Positions 33,014 to 44,733 of a DNA stretch of 64,000 nucleotides are shown in pieces. Both the position numbers and the translations under genes were made by a program. Source of the DNA: Eutreptiella sp. 'Long Island Sound 2002'. Taxonomy: Eukaryota; Euglenozoa; Euglenophyceae; Eutreptiales; Eutreptiaceae. The notes under the pieces were generated by a model. That model made no database searches and was not told where the DNA came from. It saw nothing but the letters and a program-made list of their open reading frames with translations. The stretch lies in contig OZ038382.1 of assembly GCA_964036045.1 (NCBI GenBank), positions 138,272,961-138,336,960 of the forward strand. The letters are read 5' to 3'. Each line of letters starts with the position of its first letter. Position 1 is the stretch's first letter.

Positions 33014-34972
33014 ATTCCACCCAACGGTCCCTACGCGCCATTGGCCGAGAACCACTCCCACAGTACCCCTTTAGGAATTATGGGAAATTTACTCGCCAAA
33101 GCCGAAGCAGGTCCACTCGCCAAGCTCGCCAAGGTTTTGGCGAACGCATAGCACTGTAGATCTCAAACTTTGCACATCATCCTATTTTCTTTGTTGGGAC
33201 TCGGAAAAAAACCGTGTGTTTTACAAAAGGTGGCACTAAAATTGGCCCCGCTGCAATAGCCAGCACTATTTACCGAAGGGTGAACAATTCCGCTAATTAT
33301 GATGAACGTAATATGGTGGCAGGGAAGCGGTGGTCTAAGGGGTCAACATTTTGGAGCGGGCCCCTCCACTCTAGGCCCTCACAACACAAAAAATCTACGT
33401 GCCTAAACTTCTCCCACGACCCTTGCCATGGGCAGCCGTATGTCAACAAGCATGTGATCCACATACCCACAAACTAGAAGGTTTTGCACTACTAGCTGAT
33501 CCTCCAAAGGATAGGCATGGCCCCGCATCCCCACAATGACCGTTTGGATGAGTAGCAAGACAACATGGTATGACGTTGTTGTTGAAATGCATGACAAATA
33601 TATCCATTTTGGCAGGGGAGGCCGTTCAAAAAGCTGCACAGTTGCCGAGGGCTCTCAGAGGCAACCTTGTAATGTCGACATCACAATTTTCTGAACTTGG
33701 TTTCCCGGCTATTGGGTGCCGGTTGTGTTGCACTTCGCTTGCACATACCCTTCATAGTTGCTGCTACTTGCTTTGCTGCATTGCAGTAGTCTTTTGCTTT
33801 CCAAATGCTGCTTTGCGGGTGCTGCTTTGTTGTTGTGCTTGTGGCTTGAGTTTGCCCAAACATGTCACCACCTTGCTAACACAACCATACCACATCCGTT
33901 AGTCTTCGTAGTAGCAAGCAATGCTTTGGTTTGTTTACTGATACCATTCGTATTGCCTTAAAAACAAGGACGGGGGTTGTTTTGCCCCGCAAAAAACCAC
34001 TAAATTTGGTCCCTCCGACCTTCCGTTATGCTACTATTAATGGAGGGGAGGGCGGGGTTCTGTCGTCCAAAAAAAAGGACAAATTTGGACCTTGTGAATT
34101 TGGAACTTGCAAAAATAGCATGACATCAGGCTTTCGACATCTAGCGTGCCCCTAGGCTTACCACCACCCAATCACCCTTGGTGGGGCTGCGGGTGGGGAC
34201 AACTTGGCCCTGAATACCCCGAGGTTCCCGATTTGTCCTGGTTACAGTGTCTTGCATGTCCGGGTCCTTTGTCCAAGTCCGTCGTGTTCTGTCTTGCAGC
34301 CAGCAGCACAGTAGCACAACCATGGATCAAGAAAACGAGGAAATGGCATTGGTGACCTTCCTCCGTCATCGGGGACCTCAATGGGCAGTGGCCGCTAAAC
34401 GAAACCTAGTTTTCGAAGGAGCAACTCCAAACAGCCAATACATATGTTGCTCCAACAGCATTAGTGCACTAAGGGCGCGATAGGGTGTTACTCCACAATC
34501 AAGGGATAACTCGACCAACCCGTACTGCAGCCGTGGAGCCCTGCTATGTGGCCACAAATGGACACAGGCGAGGGGGGAGGGGCAATACCATACCAGCAAG
34601 GCAAGGCAAAGGGTGATATAAGTTTGTACTTCTTGGTGGTATGATTCAGCCTTACCTGGAGCGGAATGCCCCCGTTGGTGGTGGGCACACCTTAGGGGTC
34701 CCCCCTGTGGGGGTTTGGGACTCTTACCCGCCTTGAACAACCTCCCATGATGCGGAAGCTAGGGTGGTGGCCAAGGCACGGCCTTTTGGGTAATACAATA
34801 TTACATACTGAGGTTCTTCATTCGTGATGTTAACATACAGACATACAAGGAGGAGGGCAACAACAGCCAACAAGATCCTCAAGGGAGCGGTGCACATCCA
34901 CTCATTCATGGTCCGCTCCCCGATCATTCAAAACACCAAAGTCAAGAGGACCATACAAGCGCGGGACAGAGG
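33014..34972. other. No recognisable gene over 1.9 kb
   Basis: Several frames of 60-120 codons on both strands (for example minus 34378-34740) show no domain. 33980-34080 has two ccgcaaaaaac/ccaaaaaaaagg blocks in inverted orientation around ctattaatgg. Confidence 0.35.
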
Positions 34973-35354
34973 GGTTCCGGTTTCCCAAAAAAGCCCGCGG
35001 GCACTCCATGTGCTCAACCATGGTTGGTGGCAGTTGGCGGTTGGCGGTTGGCGGCAGTTGGCGGTTGGCAGTTGGCAACTGGCGGTTGGTGGCGGTTGGT
35101 GGTGGTTGGCGGCGGTTGGTGGCTGGCGGTTGGTGGTTGGAGGCAATTGGCAGTGGTTGGCAGTTGGCGGTTGGTCGCCGCTGGCGGTTGGCGGCGGTTT
35201 GTGGCTGGCGGTTGGTGGCGGTTGGTGGTTGGCGGTTGGTGGCGGTTGGCAATTGATGGGAGTTGGCGGTTGGCGGTTGGTGGTCCCTTGGGGCTGTTCT
35301 TAAGGGCTGTCCTTAGCAAAAAAAAAAAAATCTCGTCCCTTAAGGACGCCCCTG
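34973..35354. mobile_element. Left-truncated copy of hAT element 2 family
   Basis: The right end 35286-35354 (ttggggctgttcttaaggg, cttagcaaaaaaaaaaa, ttaaggacgcccctg) matches the right end of hAT element 2 (12455-12520) in order and spacing. 34973-34998 (ggggttccggtttcccaaaa then agcccgcgg) resembles 10867-10895 of that element. The left inverted repeat and a matching 8-bp duplication (expected acgaggct) are not seen. As in element 2, the interior is occupied by a tandem repeat, here a different one. Confidence 0.6.
35023..35285. repeat. GGCGGTTGGT-type minisatellite
   Basis: About 260 bp built from ggcggtt, ggtggtt and ggcagtt heptamers in irregular order. All six frames are open across most of it. 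The composition could support G-quadruplexes. Confidence 0.9.
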
Positions 35355-35683
35355 ACGAGGCTGTACGAGGCTTCCCACACAAGTCCGAGGGAGGTTCCAT
35401 AGAGAAAGCCCACGTTTCCAACCCAGACTAGTCACCATGAAGGATCCCATGCTCCGCCCCCTCCAAGGATAATCCGCTCCTAGGCACATTATAGAATGAA
35501 GTGGGGCCAAGGAGGAGGAAGGGAAGCGCAAAGCCCGGGAGTGGGCAGGGCCACGGTGTTGTCCGGGAAACCCCTGCAACCATCAACCCTGGTTGGAGAC
35601 CGCCCCACCCCATCGTGGCTCATTCACGAGGGGCAGCAAGGGTGGGCCCACGACTTCGCGGCCCCAAAGTTGAGTGTTTGCCT

Positions 35684-35685
<2 letters not shown>
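35355..35685. other. Unassigned spacer
   Basis: No gene; short frames only, on both strands, without motifs. Confidence 0.4.

Positions 35686-35722
<37 letters not shown>
35686..35722. repeat. C run of 37
   Basis: Thirty-seven C in a row, the longest homopolymer in the window. The true length in the genome may differ. Confidence 0.9.
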
Positions 35723-35723
<1 letters not shown>

Positions 35724-35779
35724 TCACACACCCCCACGTTGGTGAGGTCACGCGCCTATCGGCACCTGTCGGGGAGATA

Positions 35780-37135
35780 TAACATACAAGAATGCACATG
35801 CACGGCTCATGAAATGCACGTGCATGCAATACACATGTCATGCACATGTCATTTCAAATGTAACATGCGAGGAATACATGTGGAATACACATCAACACAC
35901 ATGCAACACAAATGGAAGACTATGCAAATACATATGTAATGTAGATGTGATACACATACAGATGGAATTCACTTTGAATACACATACTATTCTCGTGGAA
36001 AACACACATCGTACATGCGCAACCCACATATAAAATGTGATGCTGATGTTGTTGTTGGGGACGGTACACACGCAACTCCCGTAGCCCTCTCACCCACAGT
36101 ACCTTGTTGTGCACTTAATTGGTAGTACGAGCTGGTGGACGTGTGAATAAACTATGCACGTGGTGGGCCTACATGCAAGAAAAAACTTACAACCGCCCTG
36201 AAAGGCGTGTGTTCAAGGAGAAAAATAGCAAAAAATAATGGGGGGGGGGGGGCACTAAAGTTGCAAAGAAAAAAGAGGTATGTAAACAAAATAAATCAAA
36301 AACTGAAAAATAAAAATAACCTCTTGCACCGTTCCTGTGTCAAGTGCACGAATGGTGACGGCAATGCACACCCCATGCAGGTGCCCATTGGCTCCAACAA
36401 TGGTGTGTCAGGCTGAATTTTGACAATGTAAGATGAAGCTAGCCTGAAAGCCATTGGACCAAAGAATGTGGGTTGTTGGTTGTGGAGGGGCTACAGCCCT
36501 TGGTAGCAGAAAGCCGGCCGTGCTATGGTTCCTCAAGTGTGATCACATCTAGAAAATGCTAGCCCAAACAAAGCTGTCAATACTTAACAACGTTATATAT
36601 GGTTGGTATTATTGGTACCCCTTGGCAATTGCCACTTCCACTTGCCTTGCCAATATGCTATGTACCAACCCGTTACCATTGTTAGATACAATGTGTGTGA
36701 GTTATTTAAGCCCACCATCTTCAAAATCTTGCTTCATTCCTTGATAGGACCACTGAGACCTTATAGGTATTGCATCAAATCACGTCCTCAGTAACACACA
36801 CCCACTCATGCTCCGGGTGTGTGTTAGTAAGGATACATCTGTGTGTCTCTTGACTCTGAGGCTTGCCCACAGAACATGTATTTTGTGCCATGGCCCGGTG
36901 CTTCATTATCCAAAATCGACACATAGAATGCACATGGAAAGAATACACATGTATTCATTATGCATGCAAGCAAATCCTACACCAGCTTGCAGCAACAGTG
37001 TACACATGCAATGCACTGTGTCACACATGTGAAACCCGTAAAATTGTTATATCATTGTTATATCATACACAATGTGAAGCGCATGTAACAGTAATTGAGT
37101 ACACATGTAATGTACATGTCATACACTATTGGTCA
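35780..37135. repeat. Degenerate acacatg/tgcaa-rich repeat blocks
   Basis: 35790-36030 and 36900-37130 are built of acacatg, atgcaa, tgtcat and aatgcac words at irregular spacing, many palindromic (acatgt, tgcatgca). Between them (36240-36890) is unique AT-rich sequence with a G run at 36241-36252. No gene. Confidence 0.55.
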
Positions 37136-37577
37136 GTGGCCATGTGCCCCGTGGCAGTGGGGGGCATCACCCCTTCAGGAATGCCGCCCTGCAGCCATGT
37201 TTCACACGAACACCATCTGGGCCTCAGTTCCCTGGGTATCCTAAGTGTGGGCATACCCTCTACACCTAGTGATGGGGTGTGCTTGGGGGACCCCCCACCC
37301 CACACATCCTATAGCAAGGCTGGGACACGCCTTATCACACCTTGTGAAGGGAGAAGTAGTTCGAGGTCCATGACTGTGAGAGCGCAACCATCACAAAGGA
37401 CCTCAAGTGCTTCCTTTGAGGGAGGCGGCAATTTGGCATCAACAACGTGGAGCAATGAGGAGAGATTGCAACGCCAGGAGGTTGAATGCTTGGGTATCTA
37501 CCATAGTGGCTTGGGTGCCCAACCCAGCCATGCAAGGCACCATTGGGTTTGTGTGCAGTTTTGATTCTGGTTGTACC
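37136..37577. other. No gene seen
   Basis: A plus frame (36863-37564) stays open but shows no domain; its first half is the acacatg-type repeat. Confidence 0.35.
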
Positions 37578-37777
37578 NNNNNNNNNNNNNNNNNNNNNNN
37601 NNNNNNNNNNNNNNNNNNNNNNNNNNNNNNNNNNNNNNNNNNNNNNNNNNNNNNNNNNNNNNNNNNNNNNNNNNNNNNNNNNNNNNNNNNNNNNNNNNNN
37701 NNNNNNNNNNNNNNNNNNNNNNNNNNNNNNNNNNNNNNNNNNNNNNNNNNNNNNNNNNNNNNNNNNNNNNNNNNNNN
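37578..37777. other. Assembly gap, 200 N
   Basis: Exactly 200 unknown bases, a scaffold join of conventional size. Order and distance across it are not proven by sequence, and frames that run through it are meaningless. Confidence 0.99.
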
Positions 37778-37949
37778 TTCTTCTCACCAGTTTTGGTGAC
37801 TGGGGGTTTGGGGGGTGGTGGTTTGGCCTTGGGTGTGGGGGGGGGGGGGGGGGGGACTCCTCTTTCACCGCTTCCTCACCCTCCCAATGACCCCACACCA
37901 TCCCTACCCATATCCCCTCATCCTCCGCCCCCGTGTACCCCATCTGCCC

Positions 37950-39054
37950 TTACCTGGCCCACTCCCCAGCCCTATACCTCCCTGCACCCACCCACACCTC
38001 CAAGCAGACCCTCCCCTGCTCCCAATCCCTCAACCCCTTCAAGATGGCCAACCCCAAGGGAGGGTCGGCCGCGACGAGGCGGTGCAGGTGCCCGAGTGGC
38101 ACCTCATGCGCCGCATCGCGGTCGCGCCCGGACACGCGCACGAGCCGCGCGTCCGTGGCGTTGATCACTACGTCCGTCACCTGCAATGAGACAGGCAGGA
38201 CAACACTTAATTTTTATCACAACTTTGTTTATTTTTCAAAGTTAATATTAACTCTTAATTTTTAATTTTTGCGCTGGCGATCGAAAAATTAAACGGTAAC
38301 CTACAAAAATTAACCCAATAAGTCGAAATATTAACTAGCAAACAAGCACACATACCTCAAAACCAGTCGGCGCTCCTTGCACATGGACAGCTGCCATCGT
38401 TGTCCGAAAGTGTGTGGAGGCCGTTGGGGCCTCCAAAGGGTCCGCCATGACGTCGGCGGGCGCAGCGGGGGCGGCTGCGGCAGGGACGGCGAACGCGGTG
38501 GCGGTGTTCCGCGTGCCGCCCCCCGACCCCTCGTACTGGTGCTGCGCGGCGGGGTCATATATGAGGCGCAGGGGGGCCAGTACAGCAGTCCACTGGACCG
38601 CAAAGTGGACCCCCTTCCCCTGCCACCACTTGCGGCACCATCCCAGCGTGACCCAATGCTAGAGGGCCACGTGGAATGTGCGGTCCCGAACCACACACCT
38701 CGCGGGTCGCCGCACAAGTTGAGCGAGCTCAGCGACCCGACGCTGATGCCCTCCGGCATTGGGCTGATGAGCTCGCCGGGGGAGAGGGCGCCATGTCCAC
38801 GCACCCCCTCGCTCGTTGTCCCGCCGCCAGGTGCCTTTGTTTTCGCCGTGCCGGCGAATTTGGCACCGCACAAGGCGGCGAAAGACCCAATCAAGGGTCA
38901 TATGCGCGTGCAACGCGCCCGCAAACAAGGGTTGATCCCTTGCGCAGCCCTCTTGGAGGCCTGTGCCGACCACGGCACCAGTGCGGCCTTGCAGGCAGCC
39001 GCAGAAGTGGGCCCCAGGGCTTTTAGGCGCCACTGGGGGAGGATTAGTTTGGTG
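37950..39054 (-). pseudogene. Unidentified two-exon minus-strand gene with an in-frame stop
   Basis: Exon 2 (37950-38180) reads VTDVVINATDARLVRVSG, then HEVPLGHLHRLVAADPPLGL and an Arg/Trp-rich end. Exon 1 ends at 38356 in PTGFE, and upstream runs through GVHFAVQWTAVLAPLRLIYD and AAAAPAAPADVMADPLEAP. The 175-bp intron (38181-38355) has a gtatgtg donor and ttgcag acceptor, keeps phase 0 and is very AT-rich with ttaatatt motifs. A TAG at 38659-38661 interrupts otherwise coding-like sequence that continues to about 39050. I do not recognise the family; the gene is broken, or starts at an internal Met. Confidence 0.45.
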
Positions 39055-39114
39055 GGGGGGGTTGGGGGGGGGTGGCCTCCACCACGTCCCCCTCCCCCTC
39101 CTCCAACACCAGAT

Positions 39115-39760
39115 CCCTCCCATCGCAGCTCAGCACAGCACAAATAGTGCAAAGAAGCACAACACGCACAGTGCAGTGCAGCACGGCACACGTGTACAGT
39201 GCGGCGCGTCACACCTAGTGCCGTGCAGCACAGCATGTGCAGTGCAGCGCTGCACAGCCGGCACCGCGCAGAGCAACGAAGCTCGCGGTTCCATGCCGCG
39301 CAGTGCAGCACAGCACACACGGTGTAGCGCAGCACAGTCGCACAGTGCAGTGCACTGCGTAGCACAGTGCGCTGCGGCACATCACAGCACACACAGTGCA
39401 GGGCGGCACAGCACACACGTGCGGTTTGGCACAATGCACACAGTGTGGACCAGCACAACATGAGCAAGGCAATGCAGCGCGACACGCACAGCGCAGTGCT
39501 GTGCACATCACATAGCAGAGCAGCGCAATGTGCGCAGGGCATTGCTGCACGGCACGGCACACCCACTGCGGTGCGGCACAGCGCACACATACAGTGCGGC
39601 ACAGCTCACGTGTGCAGTGCGGTACCGCACACACAGTGCCGTGCAACACGGCACGCACCGTGCGGTGCCGCAAAGCCGGCACCGTGCAGTGCCGTGGGGT
39701 GTGCAGTCCAGAGCCATGCAGTGCAGCACAACGCACAACGTGTCGCTCCATGCTATGCTA
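39115..39760. repeat. GTGCAGCAC-type degenerate minisatellite
   Basis: 650 bp made of gcagtgcagcacagcacac-like words, spaced roughly 20-40 bp. Many words are self-complementary (gtgcagcac, gtgcggcac). Cys/Ala/His-rich frames on both strands are artefacts. Confidence 0.75.
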
Positions 39761-39764
39761 TGTT

Positions 39765-40560
39765 GCACAAGGGGGGGGGGGGACTGTCCCTCCGCATTGT
39801 GCTGTCCACAGTCCCCCCCCCCCCCGCATTGTGTTGTGGTGCACAGGGGCGGAGATACTTTCCCTCCGTCCTGTGCAAAGGTGCACAGGGGAGGGGAACT
39901 GGTCCCTCCGTCCTGTGCTAGGGCACACCGGGGAGGGGAGCCAATCCCTCTTTCCTGCGGGGTGGTGCAGAGGGGAGGGAACCCTATCGCCCCGTCCGTT
40001 GCCGTGGTGCACACGGGAGGGGAACCTATCCCTCCGTCTTGTGCTATGGTGCACACGGGTGGAGAACCATTCCCTCCGTCTTGTGCAATGGTTCTCAGGG
40101 GAGGAGAACCTGTCCCTCCACCCTGTGCTATGGTGCACAGGCTAGGGGAACCCGCCCTCCGCCCTTTGCTGTGGTGCACAGGGGAGAGCAACCATTCCCT
40201 CCGTCCTGTGCTAGGGCGCACCGGGGTTGGGAGCCAGTCCCTCTTTCCTGCGGTGTGGTGCAGAGGGGAGGGGACCCTGTCCCTCCGTCCTGTGCTGTGG
40301 CGCACAAGGGAGGGGAACCTGTCCCTCTGCAGGTTCCCCTCCCCTCTGCACTACAGCTCAGGGGGGTGGGACAGGTTCTCCTCCCCTGTGCACCACAGCA
40401 CAGGCCGGAGGGATAGGGTCCCCTCCCCTGTGACTGTAGCACACGGCGGAGGGACAGGTGCTCCTCCCCTGTGCACCATAGCACAGGGCAGATGGACAGG
40501 TTCCCCTCCCCTGTGCACCACAGCACAGGGCGAGGGGATAGGTTATCCTCCCCTATGCAC
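39765..40560. repeat. ~42-bp minisatellite that switches strand at 40325
   Basis: From 39830 to 40325 the unit contains gtgctatggtgcacagggg, ggggaacc and tccctccgtcc. From 40326 to 40560 the same unit occurs as its inverse (ttcccctcccctgtgcacca). The turning point is a hairpin, arms 40307-40321 and 40330-40344 around tccctctg. About 12 forward and 5-6 inverted units. All frames are open over long stretches and repeat with the array. Confidence 0.85.
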
Positions 40561-40995
40561 CACAGGACGGCCGCATGCCAGTATTGGTTGGAAGGATTGT
40601 GCCTCCACCGCTGTGCACGTCAGCACAGGGTGGAGCGTACGGTTGGTGTTGCGCCTTTTCAACCAACCCCCGCCCCGTTACCAATCGAGGGGCTATGGGA
40701 GTGTTGCTATACCTGCACTGAGGCCGCAGGTGATCAGGTGAGGAAAACGTGTCCCTCGCACATGGGTGGAGCACGTCCCTCCACCCTGAGCAGACTGCGC
40801 AAGGGGGGTGGCCATACCCCGACCCTCAGCTAACATGCATGGGGCCCCGCCGAGGCCTGCCCCCCCCCCCCCCCCAAGCGGGACGCGCGTGTCTCCCTCC
40901 CCCCTCCCCCCTCCTCACGCAGCGCACGGCACGGCGACACGCCTGCCGCTCCCGGCCCGCGGACGCGGCCGGGTGTGCACTGCATGCATGGCCGG
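40561..40995. other. Unassigned spacer with a C run
   Basis: C run at 40861-40875, then a C/T-rich stretch. No gene. Confidence 0.4.
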
Positions 40996-41673
40996 TGGAT
41001 ATTCCTTTGTCTACAAAAGCGCCATTTTTGGGCCTCCGCTCCCGCCTCCGCTCCGTACATTATCCCCGTAAGCTAGGAGAACGCGCAGAACGACAATAAC
41101 ACTCCGTATGGAGGAGAACGCGTAGAACACGGAAAACGCTTCCAAAAGCACGACCGGAAGCAGAAAATCGGAACGTGGAAAACGCGGAGAACGCGGAGAA
41201 CGCTTCGAGAAGCACGACGAGAAGCAGGAAACCGGAACGCGGATAACGCGGATAACGCGCAAAACGAGGGAACCGCTTCCAGAAGCACCACCGGAAGCAC
41301 AGAATCGGAACGTAGAAAACGCCGCCAACGGACGCCCCCTAAACGACGCTGAGAACGGTGGAAGCAAAGCGGCGGGCAACATGCAGAGTGCTTTTCTCCT
41401 TGAAAGAAGCTGAACTGCATAAAAACTCATGCGCGAGTGCGTCGGGCTACCTCAAAAACTCCCACAAGCGTTATAAAAACTCCCAGAAGCGTTACAAAAA
41501 CAAGGGTGTTTTTCCCGACCCCTACAAGCGCCCATTTCGTCATCGACGTGGTAGACAAGGGAATATGCAGAGTCGTCGGGATAGCCATCCAGCGCCCCCC
41601 AAGACGACCTGTGAGCCTCAAGATCGGCCCCTCAAATCAAATCAAATCAAATCAACCCCATCCCCCGCCTCGT

Positions 41674-42395
41674 CTACCACCACCTCCCCACTTTCCTCAG
41701 CCTTGACCCCCCCCCCCCCCCCCCCGCCCCCCCGCTGGCCTGGTTGTCACCCTGGCTCTCTCTCCTTCTCTTCTTCGCTCTCTTCTTCTCCTTCTTCCTC
41801 TCCTTGCGCTCCCGCCGCCGGTGAGAGGAGTCGTCGCTTAACTCCTCTCCCCTTGCCTCTTGACTCCTCTTGACTCCGTGGGGGAGCTCTCGTTGGTAGT
41901 GGTGGTGGTGGTGGTGGTGGAGCTGGAGCTGCTGCAGCTGCTGGAGCTGCCACAGCTTGCAAGCGTTGCTCCGTGTGGGACATCTGCAAAGTAAAAACAA
42001 AAAAACTTAATTTTTCGCATTCACGGATAATATTTGCGAGGTTAATATTTAACCACGTAATATTAACTAATATATCAAATACTAAAAGTCGCCGGCGTGA
42101 ATATTAACCTGCAAAAATTAATTGAAACTGCCCAAAAATTAACGATCACAAAAAGCAAACGACAAGCAAAACAAGCATACCAGGCGGTCTTCTTTGGCTT
42201 TCAACATGTCCCCCAAGAGGGACTTCAACATGTCTTGGTCCATGAGGTGGCGAAACAAGAGCTAGCAGAGGGGACGAAAAGGAGGAGGGCGGGGGACTTT
42301 GGGTGGCCATGAGTTTGGCCATAGTGCATGGGGCCGTATGTGGTGCCCCATGGTGTTGTAACGGAAGGTCAAATTTCAAAAACTATGACAATCAC
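41674..42395 (-). pseudogene. Gene Y copy 2 (Y2), preceded by the tail of an X copy
   Basis: Exon 1 (42181-42243) is 21 codons, beginning MDQDMLKSLLGDMLKA. A 197-bp AT-rich intron (41984-42180) with a gtatgc donor and tttgcag acceptor leads in phase 0 to exon 2, which starts MSHTEQRLQAVAAP and becomes Pro/Ala-rich, then Lys/Arg/Glu-rich. Compared with Y1 the second half of exon 2 matches only in another frame (EELSDDSSHRRRERKERKK), so a frameshift has occurred. Upstream, 42260-42390 matches the 3' part of X1 (KFDLPLQHHGAPHTAPCTMA) and breaks off near 42395. Function unknown. Charge pattern suggests a nuclear protein; this is inference. Confidence 0.6.
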
Positions 42396-42639
42396 ATGCA
42401 CATCATGCAGCGCACCCTGGAGGGGGAGTACGATGTGTCGCTCGGACAAGTATGCCAATACTACAAAGTGTGTTTGGCCGAGGACGTGCAAGCTCGCCGT
42501 GAATTGGGCTTGGCGCTACTTGTGGTGACTGATGTGCGGCGTACAGTGTCCACATGATCCTCCGATGTGTCACAAAGAATGCACAAAGCACGGCAGCCGC
42601 CGCAGAATTGTTTGAGGAGCGATACCGCAGCAACACACC

Positions 42640-44250
42640 CCGCCGCCGCAACCGGGTTGATCAAGGGCGTGTCCGTGTGCACGGGTTGTGTGGGAGCCCC
42701 GGACTGGCCTACAGATGTTGGTGACCCCTCGGTTGGAGGCCTGCCGTTGGCGAAATTAAAGGGGGAGCCCCCTGCAGCACGATTCCGAGCACGGCGCAAC
42801 GCGGACCAATCCAGTGCGTTCGGTGCGGAGGACATTGTCAACATGGCCACTGACGTTCTCCAGGTGTACTACATGTGTTACGTGTTGCCTCTCTGACACC
42901 GCCTATCTAGCGTGCCGCGTGTTTTCCGCATTCCGTGCCTGCTACGCGTGCCCGATGTGGCGCCTCTTCTTTGCCTGTGGGGGTGCCTTCCCGTGTTGCA
43001 CGCGCTTTGCGTGGTCTGTACAGGAGAAACGGTCGCGCATACTCAGCATGGCTGGCCTAATGGCGTACACCCTCACAGAGGACAGAGGGGTCGAACTTCC
43101 GGAAACAGGCGCATGGACACTCGTCAGGACCAAGGATGCAAAGACGCAGCGGGTGTGTATTTCTGTTTTGGCCGTTGTGGTACGGGTCTTTCCACTTGCC
43201 TCTGGAGTCGCCTCTTGTCTGTTTTGCGCGTCCCACGCGTGCTCCGCTTTGTGCGAGATTGATTGTGTCTGGACATGCCTTCCGATACTTTAGCTGTTCT
43301 GCGCGCTCTACATGTTCTACAAACAAGCTGGGAGGAGTGGCCCCAGCAGCATCCGGATGAGCTGCGGTGCGAGTACCAGCCAATGAAGACGGACCCGGAA
43401 CTGATGCCTTCGAGCTCGTGGACCTTCCCCTATGGGTCCAAGTACCAGCCCCACGCGTACCCACCGCCGCCCACGTATCTCCCACCGCGGCAGCCGGCGC
43501 CGCTGCCGCCACCAGCCCCCCCCCTCACCACCCCTGCCCCCGCCACTGCCGGGATCTAAAGGGGCAGCCACCCCCAACGTCAGAGTCCATGGGGCCGCAT
43601 GACAAGCCGGAGACGGGACCTCCCCACACGGAAGTGCACAGGTGCGTGTTGCCTAGTACTATGGGTTCCATGGGATTTGCTTGTAGCCTCCGGTTGTGCC
43701 TGTGGATGTAGCCCATGTGTGCTCCGCGTTCTGCGTGTTCCGCACGTGTTCAGATTGATGCCTCCCCGCTCGCCTCTGGAGATGGGTGGCGTGTGCCACG
43801 CCTTTTTGTTGCTCTGCAGCCCCGGATCAAAACGGGCCGGAGGAGGAGTCAAAGGTGCCCCGCCAAAGAATCCACAGCACGAGCCGAAGGCAGACGAGAA
43901 ACCGCTAGAGGAGCAGCGGGAGAAGGAAGCTGGGCAGCTTCCGGACACGGGGAGGGCTGGGGTGGCAAAGAGCGATGCGGAGATGGGACAACAGCCCCCG
44001 GTGGAAGCCGCAACGGCGGGAGAGGAGATGGAGATGGACGAGATAGTGCAGATTTAGTAAACCCGTCAGACCTAAGTTGGAGCAGCCCAGGCAGCTTATT
44101 TTCGAACACACACTTTTCCGATGGGGATGGGGTTGGAGATGCGCATGGGGATGAGTGGCCCGACCCCAATGAGGCACCTGGCCGACAGACCTCACAACCC
44201 CTCGTCTTTCCAAGGCCATTGTCCCTGGCACAGCATGCACACTCATAGCC
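42640..44250 (+). CDS. Candidate upstream exons of the piggyBac-like gene
   Basis: Coding-like blocks on the plus strand alternate with cgcgttctgcg-type repeats that may be introns. Block 1 (to 42864) includes LPLAKLKGEPPAARFRARRN and ends AEDIVNMATDVLQ at a ccag/gtgtac border. Block 2 (43050-43150) reads MAGLMAYTLTEDRGVELPET. Block 3 (43320-43557) is acidic then Pro-rich. Block 4 (43830-44057) is Glu/Lys-rich and ends GEEMEMDEIVQI. Block 5 (44050-44248) is Asp/Ser-rich with FSDGDGVGDAHGDEWPDPNE. PiggyBac-type proteins usually have an acidic disordered N-terminus, so these blocks fit that position. Exact exons were not resolved. Confidence 0.35.
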
Positions 44251-44733
44251 GAACCCCAGAGTGGTGGCATCGGTAGTTGGCCCTTCCATTGGGGCACCGC
44301 TGAAGACGGTTTCTTTTTACGCCTGAATACTTTTTCGACGTTCGGATGAATGGTGGCGGGCGCGACCGCTGCCTTGCGTGGACCGTGGTGCAGGGTGCAA
44401 AGACACCGTTTTAAGAATACAACAATGCAATTCGTCGTGTTGCCGTCCCCCTTGTTCCCCATGGCCCTTTGCACGGCCCTTTGCACAGCCCACATTCTGT
44501 TACCCCCGCCCCCACCTGCAAAACCCGTCTTGCGCGGTTTTCGTGTTGTACGCGGTCTGCGTGTGCACTTCTGATCCTGCCTCTCTGCTCCTGCCTATGG
44601 AGGTCATATTACGCGCTCTGCGGGTGTTGCGTGTTCTGCGCGTTTCGGTCATGCTGCCTCCGTTGTTGCCTCTCAAATTGCTACTAGTGTCCTACGTGTT
44701 CTACAGAGTCTGATTTCTCAACAATCTTATTTT

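Noticed and set aside
32252-33061. Gly/Asn/Tyr/Met-rich ORFs
   Set aside because: Readings of the GGGGAATTAT minisatellite.
34824-35431. Gly/Val/Trp- and Asn/Arg/Gln/Pro-rich ORFs
   Set aside because: Readings of the GGCGGTT minisatellite in all frames.
37335-38164. ORFs that run through the gap
   Set aside because: They contain 200 unknown bases and cannot be evaluated.
38963-40741. Long ORFs on both strands
   Set aside because: Readings of the two minisatellites at 39.1-40.6 kb; residues repeat with the units.
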